64,000 nucleotides of DNA from Dasypus novemcinctus (GCF_030445035.2 NC_080695.1:54205954-54269953); one strand, 5' to 3'. Shown: positions 29,765 through 41,405, counted from the first letter of the stretch. The notes: a model not told the origin generated them from the letters alone. Made by a program: numbers and translations.

Positions 29765-30885
29765 AACAATACAGACTGGGTATCCACATGCAAAAGAATG
29801 AATGTGCACCCCTACCTCACACCATATACAAAAATTAACTGAAAATGGGCCAAAGACCTAATTGTAAGTACTAAAACTAAAAGCTCCTAGAAGAAAACAT
29901 AGTTGTGAATCTGTGTGATCTTGGATTAGGCGACAGTTTTTCAGATATGACACCAGAAGCACAGCAACAAAAGAAAACAAAAATTGGTTACCTTCAAAAT
30001 TATAAACATTTGTGCTTCAATGGGCACTTTGAAGAAAATGAAAAGACAACCCACAGAGTGGGTGAAAACATTTACAAATGATTTCTCTGATGAGGGACTC
30101 CTCTATAAAAACTCTTAACAACTCAACAAGAGAAAGACAGACAACCCAATTAAAAAGGGGCCAAGAATTTGAATAGCCATTTCTGCAAAGAAGATACCCA
30201 AATGGCCAATAAGCACAGGAAAAGAGGCTCAACATCATTAGTCTTTAGGGAAATGCCAATCAAAACCACAATGAGATGCCACTTCCCACCCACCAGGATA
30301 GCTGTAATCAAGACAGACAGCAAGTGTTGGGGAGGATGTGGAAAAACCAGAACCCTCCTACACTGCTGATGGGGATGCAAAATGGTGCAGCTGTTTTGAA
30401 AAGAGTTCAGCAGTTTCTGAAAAAGTTACCACATGACCCAGGAGTCCTACTCCTAGGTATATATACACCCAAGAGAATGAAAACACACATCAACACAGAA
30501 ATTTACACATGCATGTTCCTAGCAACATTATTCATAAAAGCCACAAGGCAGAAACAACCCAGACCTCCAGCTATGCTAAATGGAAGGAACCAGACATTAA
30601 AGGCCACATATGTTATGATTCCATTTACATGAGCTGTCCAGAACAGGCAAATCCACAGAAACAGAAGGTAGATTAGTGGTTGTCTCGAGCAAGGAGGGAT
30701 GGGAGGAGTGGGAAGTGACTGCAAATGGATATGGGATTTCTTTTTGTGGTGATGAAAATGTTCTAGAATTGGGTAGTGATGATGGTTGCACACTTTTGTG
30801 AATATACTAAAACCACTGAAAAGGACACTTTAAAATGGTGAATTTTATTGTGTGTGAATTACTTTTCAATTAAAAAAAAACAGGA
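29765..30885 (+). repeat. L1 LINE 3' end, sense
   Basis: It covers the end of ORF2 and the 3' UTR: 'AAATGGGCCAAAGACCTAA' (29845), 'CAAATGGCCAATAAGCACAG' (30199), 'GATGTGGAAAAACCAGAACC' (30336), 'TACTCCTAGGTATATATACAC' region (30449) and 'GGTGAATTTTATTGTGTGTG' (30837), ending in an A-run. Frames are broken. Confidence 0.92.
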
Positions 30886-31185
30886 TTAATAGCTTTATAC
30901 TATATTTGAAAGCAAATTTCAATCAAGGTGGTTAAATGGGGAAATGACTTCCTTAACCTACCGCCCTTCAAGCCAGCAGAGCAGATAGAACCCTTGATCT
31001 TGAGAGTCTAGTGCCCTTCCTGCCTTCTCATGCCAAACCTCATCTGATGAGTTTTGTGAGCAGGGGTCTCAGTGATATGAAGGCACTTGTCCAATCCTTG
31101 TTAAACACCCAGATTTGCTGCATTTGCTTAGCATCTCCTTCAGAATTGATGGCTGATGTTTGACATGTTAAAAGAAATAAAACAG

Positions 31186-31510
31186 GAAGTGAATATAGCT
31201 CAATCAGGGAAGTGGTTTTGGGTCAATGGATAGAGCACCTGCCTTCCACATGGGAGGTCCCGGGTTCGGGTTCCAGTGCCTCCTAAAGACAACGAGCAGA
31301 CACTGCACCTTCTGCAACAAGCAGACACCTAATGAGCAGATGCCACAAACCAGCAGATGCCACAGCTGGAGGGGAGCGGATGGAAACTCCCCTCTTGTAG
31401 GAGGTCCCAGGTTTGGTTCTCGGTGCCTCCTGGAGAAGGTGAGCAAACAATGAGCAGAGAGAGGGGAGAACCATCTGGAGGAGGGGATAATAAAAAAAAT
31501 TAATCTTTAA
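31186..31510 (+). repeat. DAS-type SINE dimer
   Basis: Heads at about 31205-31282 ('GGTCAATGGATAGAGCACCT', 'GGTCCCGGGTTCGGGTTCC') and about 31370-31432, with a repeating 'CAGCAGATGCCACA' linker. Target repeat AAATAAAACAG (31175-31185) and AAATAAAATAG (31511-31521). Confidence 0.85.
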
Positions 31511-31529
31511 AAATAAAATAGAGTTACTC

Positions 31530-32095
31530 TGGCTAAAAGATTTAAAATGGAGTCGGGAGGTCACTCTGGAGTTACCACAAACTACTGAAGTAGGCAAAGC
31601 CGGGGTAACAGTGTTCCTCAAAACCCCAAGGGCATCCAGACCATAAAACAAACCACAGGGTAAGGAACTCAGTTGACTGTCTAATCTGAAGGACAGTTAC
31701 AGTGCCCCAGATGGTCACCGACCACAAATAGCTTGTGCAGTCAAGCTTCTTTGCCTTTAAAAACCCTTGCCTGGAAATGCCAAGACAGGACACAATTTGG
31801 GTTGCCACCTAAATCTGTGCTCCTGGATTGCAATTCTAAGACACTGCCCCATCCCCCAAATGCCTTGTTGCCTTATAGCTTAATTTGTTATTTTTCAGTT
31901 GACAGATGCTTCTGAGAGCTTCCACAAGGGCGGGAGGTTCTCTGAATCCCCCTTTGATTGTTCTTAATTCTGTTAGAGCTTGTCCTCGTGTATTAACAAG
32001 GTAATTTTTGTCTTTCCCTTACTTGACTGCTCCGACCTTTCAGGGGAAATGTGATTTTAAAATTGGACACCGTCCAAAGATGATGCCAGAATGAC
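31530..32095 (+). repeat. Possible ERV1-type solo LTR
   Basis: 'TTTAAAAACCCTTGCCTGG' (31758), 'GTGCTCCTGGATTGCAATTC' (31817) and 'TGACTGCTCCGACCTTTC' resemble the promoter/R/U5 part of gammaretrovirus-like LTRs. There is no internal viral sequence. Borders are uncertain. Confidence 0.4.
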
Positions 32096-32164
32096 CATGT
32101 TATTCTTGCAAGCACTGGAGCTCCAAAGAGGATCTGAGCTATAGTTCCTTGCGTGGCTTCGATT

Positions 32165-32265
32165 CCCTCCCTGGCGCAGCAGAATTTGGGGCACTTCCCC
32201 AGACCTACTGAATCAGAATCTGCATTTTAACCAGACCTACTGAATCAGAATCTGCATTTTAACAA
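32165..32265. mobile_element. MER20-like hAT fragment with 32-bp tandem duplication
   Basis: The MER20 motif 'GACCTACTGAATCAGAATC' plus 'TGCATTTTAAC' occurs twice in perfect tandem: 32199-32230 and 32231-32262, 32 of 32 bases identical. Confidence 0.75.
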
Positions 32266-32267
32266 AC

Positions 32268-32660
32268 AGTGGTGGCTTTAAATTATGTCCACAAATTCTC
32301 TGATACCCCTCTCTTAGGCGGAGCGTATTTCCCCTTCCCCAGAGTGTGGACTCCCCTTAGTGACTTGCTTGTGATGAATAGAAGGTGGTGGAAATGAGGT
32401 CGGGTGACCTCTGAGGCTGGGCCCTAAAAGACATGGCAGTGCCACCTCTCCCCCTAGAAGCTCTCACTGCGGGGAGCCAGCTGCTGCCATGTCACCATGT
32501 CCTGCGGTCACCCCTGCAGAACCACCCCCTGACGACTCCTGAATTCCATACCCATGGCAACTATGTTAGGTAATGAATGTCTGCTGTCTTCAGCTGCTAA
32601 ATTTTGAGGGCGTTTGTTACTCTTCTGGAGGTAAGCTGCTCATTTACGGTAATCTGCAGC
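32268..32660 (+). repeat. MaLR/ERVL-type LTR remnant
   Basis: 'TTAGTGACTTGCTTGTGATG', 'GGGCCCTAAAAGACATGGCA', 'GGGAGCCAGCTGCTGCCATG' and 'CTTCAGCTGCTAAATTTTGA' follow the order of mammalian MLT-like LTRs. 32735-32815 behind it is an L2-like 3' end ('CACAGTGCCTGGCACTCGG'). Confidence 0.6.
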
Positions 32661-32819
32661 AGTTGTTAAGGAATACACAGACCTCCAAAGGATCTGGAAG
32701 CTCCAAATCTAAGAAACTCCCGGAAGGCAGATGGTATCAGTCATTTCTGTAGCTTCAGAACTTAGCACAGTGCCTGGCACTCGGTAGAATTTTGTTGGAC
32801 TAAATATGAGGTTAGATTG

Positions 32820-33524
32820 CCCTCTTAAAAACAGCAACTCTGTAATAAATAATTCATGCACACACATGGTCAAATAGTCCAGCCGCGCTCAGGGGCTTTT
32901 ACGGTGCCCTGTAATTCTCCCAGACCTCAGAGGCCTCTTTTCTGACTTGGCGGTTGGCTTTTAACGTGCCAAGTGAGACAACATTCCTTCTTTTCTTTTC
33001 TCACCAACAAAAGTAATACCTGACCCAAAATCAAACAATATAAAACAAAAAAGATTTCCCCCTTTCCAAGGAACACCCTGGAAGTAACCACTATGAATAA
33101 TTCAGTGTGTATCTTTCCAGACTCTATTGTATCCATGTTCACATATTCGGTTTGTATTGTTCCCAAGACACTATTTGGAACAGGACCGATGCTCCTTGAC
33201 CTGCCAGTCGCATTTTTCACTTAAAAGTGGGCCTTCCTGCCTCCTTCCTCTAATTGACTGCAATTGCATTTCTTTTCACTGACAGCGACACTGACCAAGT
33301 ACGAGCCTCCCGAGGTCACAGGGCAGGTGAGTTGGCCCCAGCGGCCGTGACCCTCGCCTCAGGCAGCACGACCCCTTCTCTCCCGTCTTGGTGGACATTT
33401 GGGTTGTTCCTAACTAAGGAAACAACCGCGGGACTGCGGGGACCGTCCTTGAACTTGGGCTCTGTGGAATTTCAGGAGGCCAGCTTCCTGGGAGGAACTG
33501 CCCCCCTTTGGGAGGCCCCATACC
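32820..33524. other. Repeat-poor intergenic stretch
   Basis: Nothing firm. A 41-bp AG...GT-bounded segment at 33286-33326 looks exon-like but has no support (see rejected items). 33525-33610 is a short antisense L1-like piece ('TTTTATTGATACATATTGAT'). Confidence 0.4.
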
Positions 33525-33634
33525 AATTTTTTAAAAAAATCAATTTTATTGATACATATTGATAAAACATACAATCCAGCCAAAATATATGATCAAACTA
33601 TAGACCCTCACCCCAGGACCTCCTTAAACGCCGC

Positions 33635-34150
33635 CTTGAGACCCTGGGACGCGGGCGAGTTGAGGGAAAGGAAAGACTTCCCAAAAGGGGGCGCCAAAGG
33701 CCTGTCCAGGCGGAGCTTCGGCTTCAAACCCGCCCTGTTCCAGCCCCGCCAGCTCCACGGAAACGTCGGCCAGCGCCAAGCACTTCCGCGGAATATGTTT
33801 CCAGAGGATTCAAAGGCTTCTCTGGCCCTCGGGGATTTGCTTCCTCCCACTCTCGCCTCCCGAAACGGCCACCCCGCGGAGCTGCGAGCGGACGCCGCAG
33901 GGCCGTGGCGCCCCGACGCCGCGGGAGGACCGTGCGCCCCGAGCGCGAGGACGGGGCCGGCGCTGCCGGCGCGCGCTCTGCCCGCCGGGGGGCGCCCTCG
34001 CCGCGGAGTTCCGGCGCTGGGCTCCGAGGCGAACCCTGCCATCCATTTCCACAATGGCACAGGGGCAGTCCCAGGCGAGGTCACAGTCCCACCTCCCGTC
34101 ACATTTAATCCCTCCAAGCAGCCGTCTGCCCTGGCCCCCTGAGGTGGATA
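33635..34150. promoter_or_regulatory. Orphan CpG-rich block
   Basis: A dense run of CG dinucleotides (for example 33880-34010, 'CGGACGCCGCAGGGCCGTGG', 'GAGCGCGAGGACGGGGCCGG') sits 5.6 kb past COQ7 and 25 kb before ITPRIPL2. Both strands have open frames of 180-200 codons, which GC richness explains. No protein is recognised. It could be a promoter of a non-coding RNA, an alternative first exon, or an enhancer CpG island. Confidence 0.5.
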
Positions 34151-34199
34151 CATTGTCTTCCAGAAAAGGGGCAGGTGGGGGAAGGCACCGGGAGAGGCT

Positions 34200-34950
34200 G
34201 AAAGGAGAGTATTCTCTGCCCGGGGGAGAAGCCAGCTTCAAGCATCAAAGGATGGCCAAGGGGCTGTGCTGCATATTTCCTTCCTTCCAGTGTGCTCCCC
34301 CTGGCCCCTGGGCGTGGTGTGCCCACACCCGTCTTCCTCCCAGTCCTTTTCCTGATGAGAGCTACGTGTTCTCCCAAATGTCCTACTTCTTCCGTGAAGT
34401 TAGCCTTTCCCTCAAGCCCTGGCTTCTTCCACAGATACTGCCTTCTTTCCATATGTGGTTATTATCTGCTTTCCTGCTCTCCCTCCACCTAGGAGAGCTT
34501 GTCAAAGGCAAGGTTTCTGTCCCCAGTACCTGGAGCTTGGCAGGCCTTCAGCCAATGCTTGACAAACTAAGCTAAAAAGCAAACACGAGTGGACTCATAG
34601 AATGGAAACGAATTTCGGTAAGTAATTATCAATGATCCTTTCATCTCAATGTGAGCACTTCTAGACACTTCTGAGAGTGGGAAAGAGGATCAAACTCATG
34701 AGTGTCCTTCAGTCCTCTTGTCCATCTGCTCCCCAAACCTAGCATGACGGAGTCTGGCAAACATTTCACCCATAACCACATTCCAACCCTGCCCCAAAGT
34801 GTTTTTTTATTTATTGCTGCTGTGGGTTGTTTTGTTTGTTGGTTGGTTCATTTGTTTGTTTGAAATTTTCTCTTTGTGATCATTTATCCCTCTTTTTTGA
34901 AAAAAAATCAATTATATTTCCAGGGTTATACAAATTTCCTAATGCTTAAA
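34200..34950. other. Intergenic, no gene seen
   Basis: Mixed sequence with a TTTG/GGTT-rich tract at 34830-34865. An open frame at 34054-34575 has no recognisable content. Confidence 0.4.
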
Positions 34951-34959
34951 ACTGGAGTT

Positions 34960-35095
34960 CTTAACTGGGCAGGCACATCAGATTAATCAGCCAGTCTCAC
35001 AGAATCAGAGCCTATGGGGCTGGGCATAAGGGATGAATATATTTGTAAATCTCACACAGGGGCCCTGATGTGCAGCCCTGGTTAAGATTCAATGG
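34960..35095. mobile_element. MER20/MER5-like hAT fragment
   Basis: 'GGAGTTCTTAACTGGGCAGG', 'CACATCAGATTAATCAGCC' and a closing 'GATGTGCAGCCCTGGTTAAG' form inverted ends of a small hAT element. Confidence 0.6.
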
Positions 35096-35099
35096 TTTA

Positions 35100-35756
35100 A
35101 TTCCACAAAGGGCTTTATTCTAAATCTGCCCCCACTCCCTTCTTTCCTGGATTGATTTCAGATTTTCCATTCGGTCCCGCTTTTTCTGCACTGTTTTCGG
35201 CTAAGATGTGACCCATTCCAATTTTTTTTTTAAAGCCCATTCAGTGCTGTGACAGCTGGGAACATATTCCAGACCAAAGTTGGTTTCATCAGGTAGAAAA
35301 CAATGGCAAACAGCAATACTATGTTCTGCTGGGTGAACAGCCTTTGTGTGATATTTTCCATGCCTAATTTCCAAATGGCTTTATTGAAACAATAAAAAAT
35401 TGCCTGAAGATGCCACCTGCTACACTCACTTGCCGCTGCCCTATGTGTATGTGTTTAAATAAGACTACTCTGAGAGCTAAAGGAATAATTATCCAATTAT
35501 TTATTTGACTACTTAAAGGGTGCACATTATTCTAAGTGCTGTGGAATAAAAGAATTTTAGAACACAAAATTTCCCCTCCTCTTTTCTATCACTTAGAACT
35601 TTTTGGGTTGCTAATACCTCAAAACATCTTTGCTTCTAACAGGAAGTTGTTAGCTCCACTATGTGGAAAATCCTTAAATCTCTTTCTTCAGTTATAGTTT
35701 GATCTGGGAGCTCAAACCCAATACCTCACTTCTCTTTCTCCTCTCTGCCTTCTGCA
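35100..35756. other. Intergenic, AT-rich, nothing recognised
   Basis: Low GC, no long frame. 35480-35560 faintly resembles an antisense L2 3' end. Confidence 0.35.
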
Positions 35757-36055
35757 GTGACAGTATTAGGTTCACATGGTGGCCGCCAGCAGCTCACCTA
35801 CAGAATGGCAGCAAAATGGCTGCAGTACTTCCATGCATCATATCCTTGGTCCCCTCCACCGACAACAAGGACTGAGGGCTCTTTAGCTTCCGCAGAAGAG
35901 AAAGAAAACCTTGCTCCCCTAGAAACCGCAACACGTGTCCCTCCACGTCTAGCTTCCTTTCCTCCAATCAGGTCACGTTCCTCAACCTACAACCAATCAC
36001 TGCGCCGCTGGGGATTGTGGCCGCTCTCATTGGCCAACGTGGTCATACGGTAGCT
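35757..36055. promoter_or_regulatory. Segment with three CCAAT boxes
   Basis: 'TCCAATCAGGTCACG' (35964), 'CAACCAATCACTGCG' (35990) and 'CTCATTGGCCAACG' (36026) give NF-Y-type CCAAT motifs within about 70 bp, on both strands, in a region less AT-rich than its flanks. A 98-codon + strand frame covers it but is unrecognised. It may be part of an unidentified LTR. Confidence 0.35.
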
Positions 36056-36929
36056 CATGAAGCACGCGGAGCAGGAACAGCTCTTCCCAGCCACATGGGC
36101 TGGCAGTGGGCTAGGGGTGGTTCCCCCGAAGGAAGCCAGTGTCCTTTCATCAGAAGAGAGGAGAAAAGATGTTGGGCATTAAATGGGTGAAATGTACAGC
36201 ATGGGAATTATCCCTTGATAAAGCTGTTTTGTTTTGTTTTAAATTAATGTGGAAAAGGCTTAGAACGGTGTCTGGCACATAATTAAGGGCTGCGTGTTGG
36301 TTAAGTAACTAGCTAGAAAGGAGGGTGTGGTTGCAAGGGCGCTGGGTTTTCTCCACCTGTCCCTCCAGGCTTCCCTCAGCGCCGTGGAGGCGGAGCTCCC
36401 TTGCTCTCTGGCATCTGGTGGGTTTGGCGCTGGGTAGGGAAAGAGGCTGTTGTATTAATTCTCACACCCCTCTGGCCCTCACCTCCCGGATGCCCTAAAG
36501 GTTTTGCTATAGCTTTGCTCCTCTGCAGGGACTCAGCTGCACCCTCAGGTTCCAGGCACACCTGCCCCGCCCCGCAGGCCTGGAGGTGCAGCTGCTGGCA
36601 CTGTGACACCTCCCTGGGACTTCCCCATTCCTCTTTAGTCCCCTTATCTTTCTAAATTGTCCCACCATTAAACTTGCCTCAACCGCTGGCCTTTTGAGTG
36701 TGCCTTTCATTTCTTCCAGGACTCTGACTGGATAGAAAACAATCGTCCAAAAGAAGACAGAACTTGCTGGCTCATTGGAAAGGATCTGCATGAGTCAGTG
36801 GTGAGGTGCAGGCTAATTACTAGGAAATATGATTTTAAAATAGGACAGAAACAAGGAAGTCAGGGGCAGTGACTGGTTTGGGCTGGAAGATTTTTTTTTT
36901 TCATTCACAAATGTTACATTTAGCACTTG

Positions 36930-37110
36930 TCCTATGCCAGCCAGAGTCACCCACCCAGTTGCCTAGACTAGAAACCAAAAGCCACCACTGACTCTTTCTA
37001 TGACCTCACCCTGCACATTATATTGATCATAAGACCTGCAATTTTACAGGTTTCACTTTCAAATCCATTTCCTTGGCAGGCAGAAAGGACTTTGAGGGCC
37101 CATCCTCCAA
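36930..37110 (+). repeat. L2 fragment
   Basis: 'AAGCCACCACTGACTCTTTC', 'CTATGACCTCACCCTGCACA' and 'TTCAAATCCATTTCCTTGGC' match internal L2. 36056-36929 otherwise holds only a short L2-like end near 36250-36310. Confidence 0.55.
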
Positions 37111-37134
37111 TCATTGACACCATCCCACCACCAC

Positions 37135-37257
37135 GCCTCTTTCTTTTTTTTTTTTAAGATTTATTTATTTCTCTCCCCTTCCCCCTCCCACTCCAGTTAT
37201 CTGTTCTCTGTGTCTATTTGCTGTGTGTTCTTTGTCCTGTCAGCGGCACGGGAATCT
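37135..37257 (-). repeat. Truncated DAS-SINE, antisense
   Basis: Only the tail half of the chimeric form remains (T-run, 'GATTTATTTATTTCTCTCCC', 'GTCAGCGGCACGGGAATC'). The tRNA head and GC-rich domain are missing, as in 5'-truncated insertion. Confidence 0.88.
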
Positions 37258-37411
37258 TTTAGATGCACGATATTTTGTAATGCTTTCGGAGGACCACAAA
37301 AATATTTGAAGTATTTGAAGAGTTCTTGTATGTGAAATTAGGAAACTGAAGGTTATTGGTACCGATCACAGTACATAGCCATAAACTATTGTTCATGTCT
37401 CCAAACGGTTT

Positions 37412-37830
37412 AAGGTGACTGGTGGTTTGAAACTCTATGTACCCCAGAAAAGCAAGTTCTTAAAGAGATCCATTCCTGTGGGTGTGGACCCATTGTAAGT
37501 AGGACCTTTTGATGAGGCTGCTTCAGTTACGGTGTGACCCACCTCACTCAGGATAGCTCTTAATCTTCTTACTGGAGTCCTTTAAAAACAGGATGAAGAG
37601 AGAGAGTACGCTCGCATCGAGAAAGCAAGAAGGTGAAAGGACACAACCAGGAAGGAAAGGGAGAGGCCAGCAGATGCCGCCATGTGGCCGAGGACCCCTG
37701 GGTCGCTGGCCACTGCTCTTTGGGAAGAAGGCATCGCTTTGATAATGCCTTGATGTGGACATTTTTCTCAGCCTCAAAACTGGAAGCTAATGAGCTCTGA
37801 CTGGTTCTATCATTTTGGAATGGATTGGGC
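37412..37830 (+). repeat. MaLR-like LTR (group A)
   Basis: 'CTATGTACCCCAGAAAAGCA', 'ATCCATTCCTGTGGGTGTGG', 'AGGACCTTTTGATGAGGC' and 'GCATCGCTTTGATAATGCC' match the copies at 20366 and 40955. Confidence 0.78.
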
Positions 37831-38119
37831 TGTCCATCTTCCATGGCTCCATCCTGAAACGGCAGGATATCTTTTCTCCCTCTTTTCTATTTCCTGCTTT
37901 TTGTTCCTGCTAAACAGAAATGGGGTAAGAAATAAATACCATTGGTACTGATTCCTAAGTAGCCATGAGTGAAGTTGGATCTTATTCAGAACCCATCCCC
38001 TTTTGTCTGCGTTCCTATTGCCTCCTCTCAAGAATTGGTCACCATCAGCTCTCACCTGGTGCCTTCAATGCACGGAGCCTGACTCCATGTGATCTGTTCC
38101 CTCCTTCCACGCCGCAACT

Positions 38120-39172
38120 GGGTATGCCCGTGTGACTACGTCTGGTCAGTGAAATATAAGCAGACATTCTTAGGTGGGACTACAGGAGAGCTCCTTCGTA
38201 ATGGGGCATACAGCTGGCCCAGGGTCTTTTTGCCTCTCCCCAACTCCATCTGGGATATAGATATAATGGCTGGAACTTCAGCCGACATTTTGTGGACCAT
38301 GAGATATCTTTGAGGATGAAAGCCCTGTGCTAAGGAGGGCAGTGCAGAAAGATAGAAAGAGTCTGTGTTCTTGGTCACCTTGGCCCTGCCACACCAGCCC
38401 TGCATTGCTCCCCTCCTGACTTGAGACTTCCATCTTATTTAAGCCACTGTTATTGTTGGCGTAACGGTTTGAGATTATTTATGAATCCCAGAAAGGGAGA
38501 GATCATGTTTGTAAACTCTTCCTCTGGATGTGCTACCCTTTGATTGTATTAAATTCAGTGAGGGACTTCTGGTTAAATTTACTCGATAAAATCAAATCAG
38601 GGCTTCTGATTGGGCTACGTCAGTAAGGTGTAACTCAGGCTGAGTCCCCACTCCCTTGGTGGGCTGATATAAATGGACACTCACTCAGGAAGACACGCCA
38701 GAAGAGAAAGAGCTCTGTCGGTTTGGATGCTGGGGTGCAGGGCAGAGATGGGCCATTTGCCTGATAGTTTGCAGCTGACCTTGGGAAGAGAGCCAAGACT
38801 GATATAGAAAGCCCGGAAAGAAACAAGCCCTATGCCAGGAGAGAGAGCAAGCCCTGAGAGAGAAGCCTTTACCAGCCCGCAGCTGAGACTGGAAGAAGCT
38901 GGGCCCACGTTGCCTCAAGAGGAAGAGGGAGCCCAGGAGGGGAGCCCAGGCAGAGCCACCATCTTGCTCCAACATGTGGCAGCTGACTTTGCTGAGAAAC
39001 CAACCTTGAGTTGGACTCTTCAGGGCCTTGCAACTGTAAATTTTTACCCCAAATAAATACCCTTTTAAAAAGCCCACAGATTTTTGGTTCTTTGTATCAG
39101 CATGCCTTCGGCAATGTCTGTTACTAGCAGCCAAATGCTTGTTACTATCAATCTGTCCTAACTGATATTCAT
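38120..39172 (+). repeat. ERVL-type LTR remnant split by another LTR
   Basis: The 5' part (38120-38457) has 'GTCAGTGAAATATAAGCAGA', 'TATAATGGCTGGAACTTCAG' and 'GCAGAAAGATAGAAAGAGTC', ending 'TTTAAGCCACTGTTATTG'. The matching 3' end 'GTTACTAGCAGCC...CTAACTGATA' appears at 39118-39170. A group B LTR lies between. Confidence 0.65.
38458..39113 (+). repeat. MaLR-like LTR (group B), nested
   Basis: 'CATGTTTGTAAACTCTTCC', 'TGATTGGGCTACGTCAGTAA', 'TCCTTGGTGGGCTGATATAA'-type text and an AATAAA at 39052 near the 3' end. It is the sense counterpart of the antisense copies at 24515 and 47216. Confidence 0.65.
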
Positions 39173-39179
39173 TCTTAGC

Positions 39180-39475
39180 TAATGCCTTCAGGTCTCAGGG
39201 TAGACTCCACTTTCTCTAGGGAGCCTTCTCTAATCCCTCAGCGCCCTATCCGAATGCCCTTCCAGGAGTTCCCTTACTCCCCAAGTCCCATAGCCCTTGT
39301 CGTGCTACACAGTAACGCTTGGTCTGCTGGTCTCCGTGTCCCCACCAGCCTGCAGCCTTCCTGAGACAATGGGCCTGGTCGCTCCTGTTTATCACTGTAG
39401 CTCCAGCCCTGCACAGCAGCTCAAACGCTGTGGGGCCTTAATAAGTACCACCTGAGTGAAGGCTGACTAAGCTCA
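39180..39475 (+). repeat. L2 fragment
   Basis: 'TTCAGGTCTCAGGGTAGACT', 'AGGGAGCCTTCTCTAATCCC', 'GTTTATCACTGTAGCTCCAG' match the L2 3' region. Confidence 0.75.
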
Positions 39476-39779
39476 ACTCTGCTCACAGGAAGCTCACCGT
39501 CTAGAATTCCGCTTCATATGGGATGAGAGGTCTGAGGAAATTATTCCCAGATCGAGAAGGCAGAATTGATAAAGTGCAACAGCCCCAATACACCGGCTCG
39601 GTCATTTAGGAACCCTGAGAAGCCACTCTACCTTTATTTGGGGTTCAGCCACATGTGTTTAGAGCTTCCAGGCATGGGGTGAAGGAAGGTTCTGCAGTTC
39701 CTAGCCCATTCATCTTCACCTGGTCCCTTCAGAAAAGCCCAGTTTCCTGCCACATGCCTTAGATTCTAGATGCCCAACA

Positions 39780-40020
39780 TGTCCCCTTCTAGAAATATAT
39801 TCTGAAGACATAGTGCAACATGTGCAAAGTGGCACATGCACAAGGATATTTGTGGCAATATTATTTGTGATAGCAAAAGATTGTAACCAACCCCAGTGTT
39901 CATCAGAAGACCAGTTAAACAGATTATGGCTCAGCCACACCATGGATTGCTCAGCAGTCATGTAGACGACCGAGGTGGTTGTTTGCTGTCCTATGGAAAA
40001 ATCCCCGAGAATTATTGGGA
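39780..40020 (+). repeat. L1 fragment, sense
   Basis: 'GATATTTGTGGCAATATTAT', 'TTGTGATAGCAAAAGATTG' and 'CAGTGTTCATCAGAAGACCA' are L1 3' ORF2 text. Confidence 0.7.
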
Positions 40021-40109
40021 GTGGGGGGAGAGGGAGTGGGAACCAAGATGCAGAACAGTATGCCTAATCCCAGCTCTGCCACTTCCCTAGCCCGATGACC
40101 TCAGCTCTA

Positions 40110-40320
40110 GGTCAGAAGTCAGCAAACCAGACCCCGGGACCAAATCTAGCTGGTTTGCTTTCGTAAATAAAGTTTACTTGGAATGCAGCCAAGCCCATGT
40201 ATTTACAGATTGCCTATGGCTGCTTTCACTTTACAGTGGCAGAGGTGAGCAGTTATAACAGAGTAAAATATTTACTCTCTGGCCCTTTACAGAAAACATT
40301 TGCAGGTCCTTGATCTAGGC
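40110..40320. mobile_element. hAT-type MITE, copy 2 of 3
   Basis: 'GTCAGCAAACCAGACCCCGG' ... 'ATTGCCTATGGCTGCTTTCA' ... 'ATTTACTCTCTGGCCCTTTA'. The best-preserved copy at its 3' end. Confidence 0.78.
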
Positions 40321-40460
40321 CCCACTCTCCTTGTCTCTAAAATGGGTCCATAAAGACATGACCTGCTTCCTAGAGATTGTGAGATTGTGAGACACGATGA
40401 ACACACAAACTACTTAGCATTTACAGCAAACCTTTAATAAATGCTACTGATGATTAGGAT
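40320..40460 (+). repeat. MIR fragment
   Basis: 'CTTGTCTCTAAAATGGGTCC' through 'CTTAGCATTTACAGCAAACC' matches the MIR 3' half. Confidence 0.6.
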
Positions 40461-40954
40461 TTTCTCAGTGCCCTTATCCTCCTTTTCCTCCAGTAGAAAT
40501 TTCTCTGTAGCTATTCAAAAACCTTATATGTTAGTTTCTTGCAAGTCCAAGTAAAGTCGCTTTGCTTCCAAATCTAGTAAAGCCAGGTGGATGGGTGACA
40601 TTGGGTTGGGGGGGATAATGGGAAACCAAACTAATATACGTTAAAGTCCCTACTATGCACCAGTCCTGGGGCTTGGTGCTTTCCCCATGTTTCTTGGGCT
40701 AACCCCCTTTACCTCCCGAGAGGAGGGAGGAGCACACCTGCCCCGTGGTTTGCCGTCTGTGTTTGTCGACCTGACTTAATTACCCATAGGCCCATCTTTC
40801 TCCAGTACCTGAGTTGGGTGATAAGCTCTATGTTCCCCCACCTGTAATGTTTGTGGCTTCAAATGTCAGCCCAGTGAGTGCTGAGGACCTTGTCTTGTTC
40901 AGTAAGTATATTCCACGGCCCTGGAACAGACCCTGGCACATAGTAAGTGGGTGT

Positions 40955-41405
40955 GGGTGTGGTGGCTTGGGGCTTCGTGCTGCAGAAAAACACCCCCTGA
41001 ATTTAATCCATTCCTGTGGACATGACCCATTGTAAAGAGAATCCTTGGATGAGGCTACTTCAGGTAAGACCCTGCTGAATCAGGAAGGGTCTTGATCCTG
41101 TTACTGAAGGCCTTTACAAGCAGGTGAAATTCAGACACACGCAAAAAAAATCCAAGGAAGGAGCCAGAAGTAAACGGAAGCTGGGAGAGGCCACCATATG
41201 CACGGCCACGTGACAGATGAGCCAAGGACCAAGGGTGGCCGGCAGCCAGCCCCACTATGCCAGTTTTCAGGAAGAAAGCATCGCCTTACTGACACCACAA
41301 TTTTGGACTTCAAGCCTCGAACCATGAACAATAAATTCCCATTATTTAGGCCAAATCATTGCATGATATTTGCCTTTGCAGCCAGGAAACCGAAACGGTG
41401 GTCAA
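40955..41405 (+). repeat. MaLR-like LTR (group A)
   Basis: 'TTTAATCCATTCCTGTGGAC', 'GGATGAGGCTACTTCAGG', 'GTGACAGATGAGCCAAGGAC' and a closing AATAAA (41331-41336) with 'CAGCCAGGAAACCGAAAC'. Confidence 0.78.

Noticed and set aside
33286-33326. 41-bp exon-like segment with GACAG| acceptor and |GTGAGT donor, reading TLTKYEPPEVTGQ
   Set aside because: There is no adjoining exon, no known gene here in human, and such chance splice-bounded segments are common.
33549-34153. 197-codon (+) and 181-codon (-) overlapping frames
   Set aside because: Both strands are open because the block is CpG-rich; the plus frame begins in an L1 fragment. No homologue is recognised.
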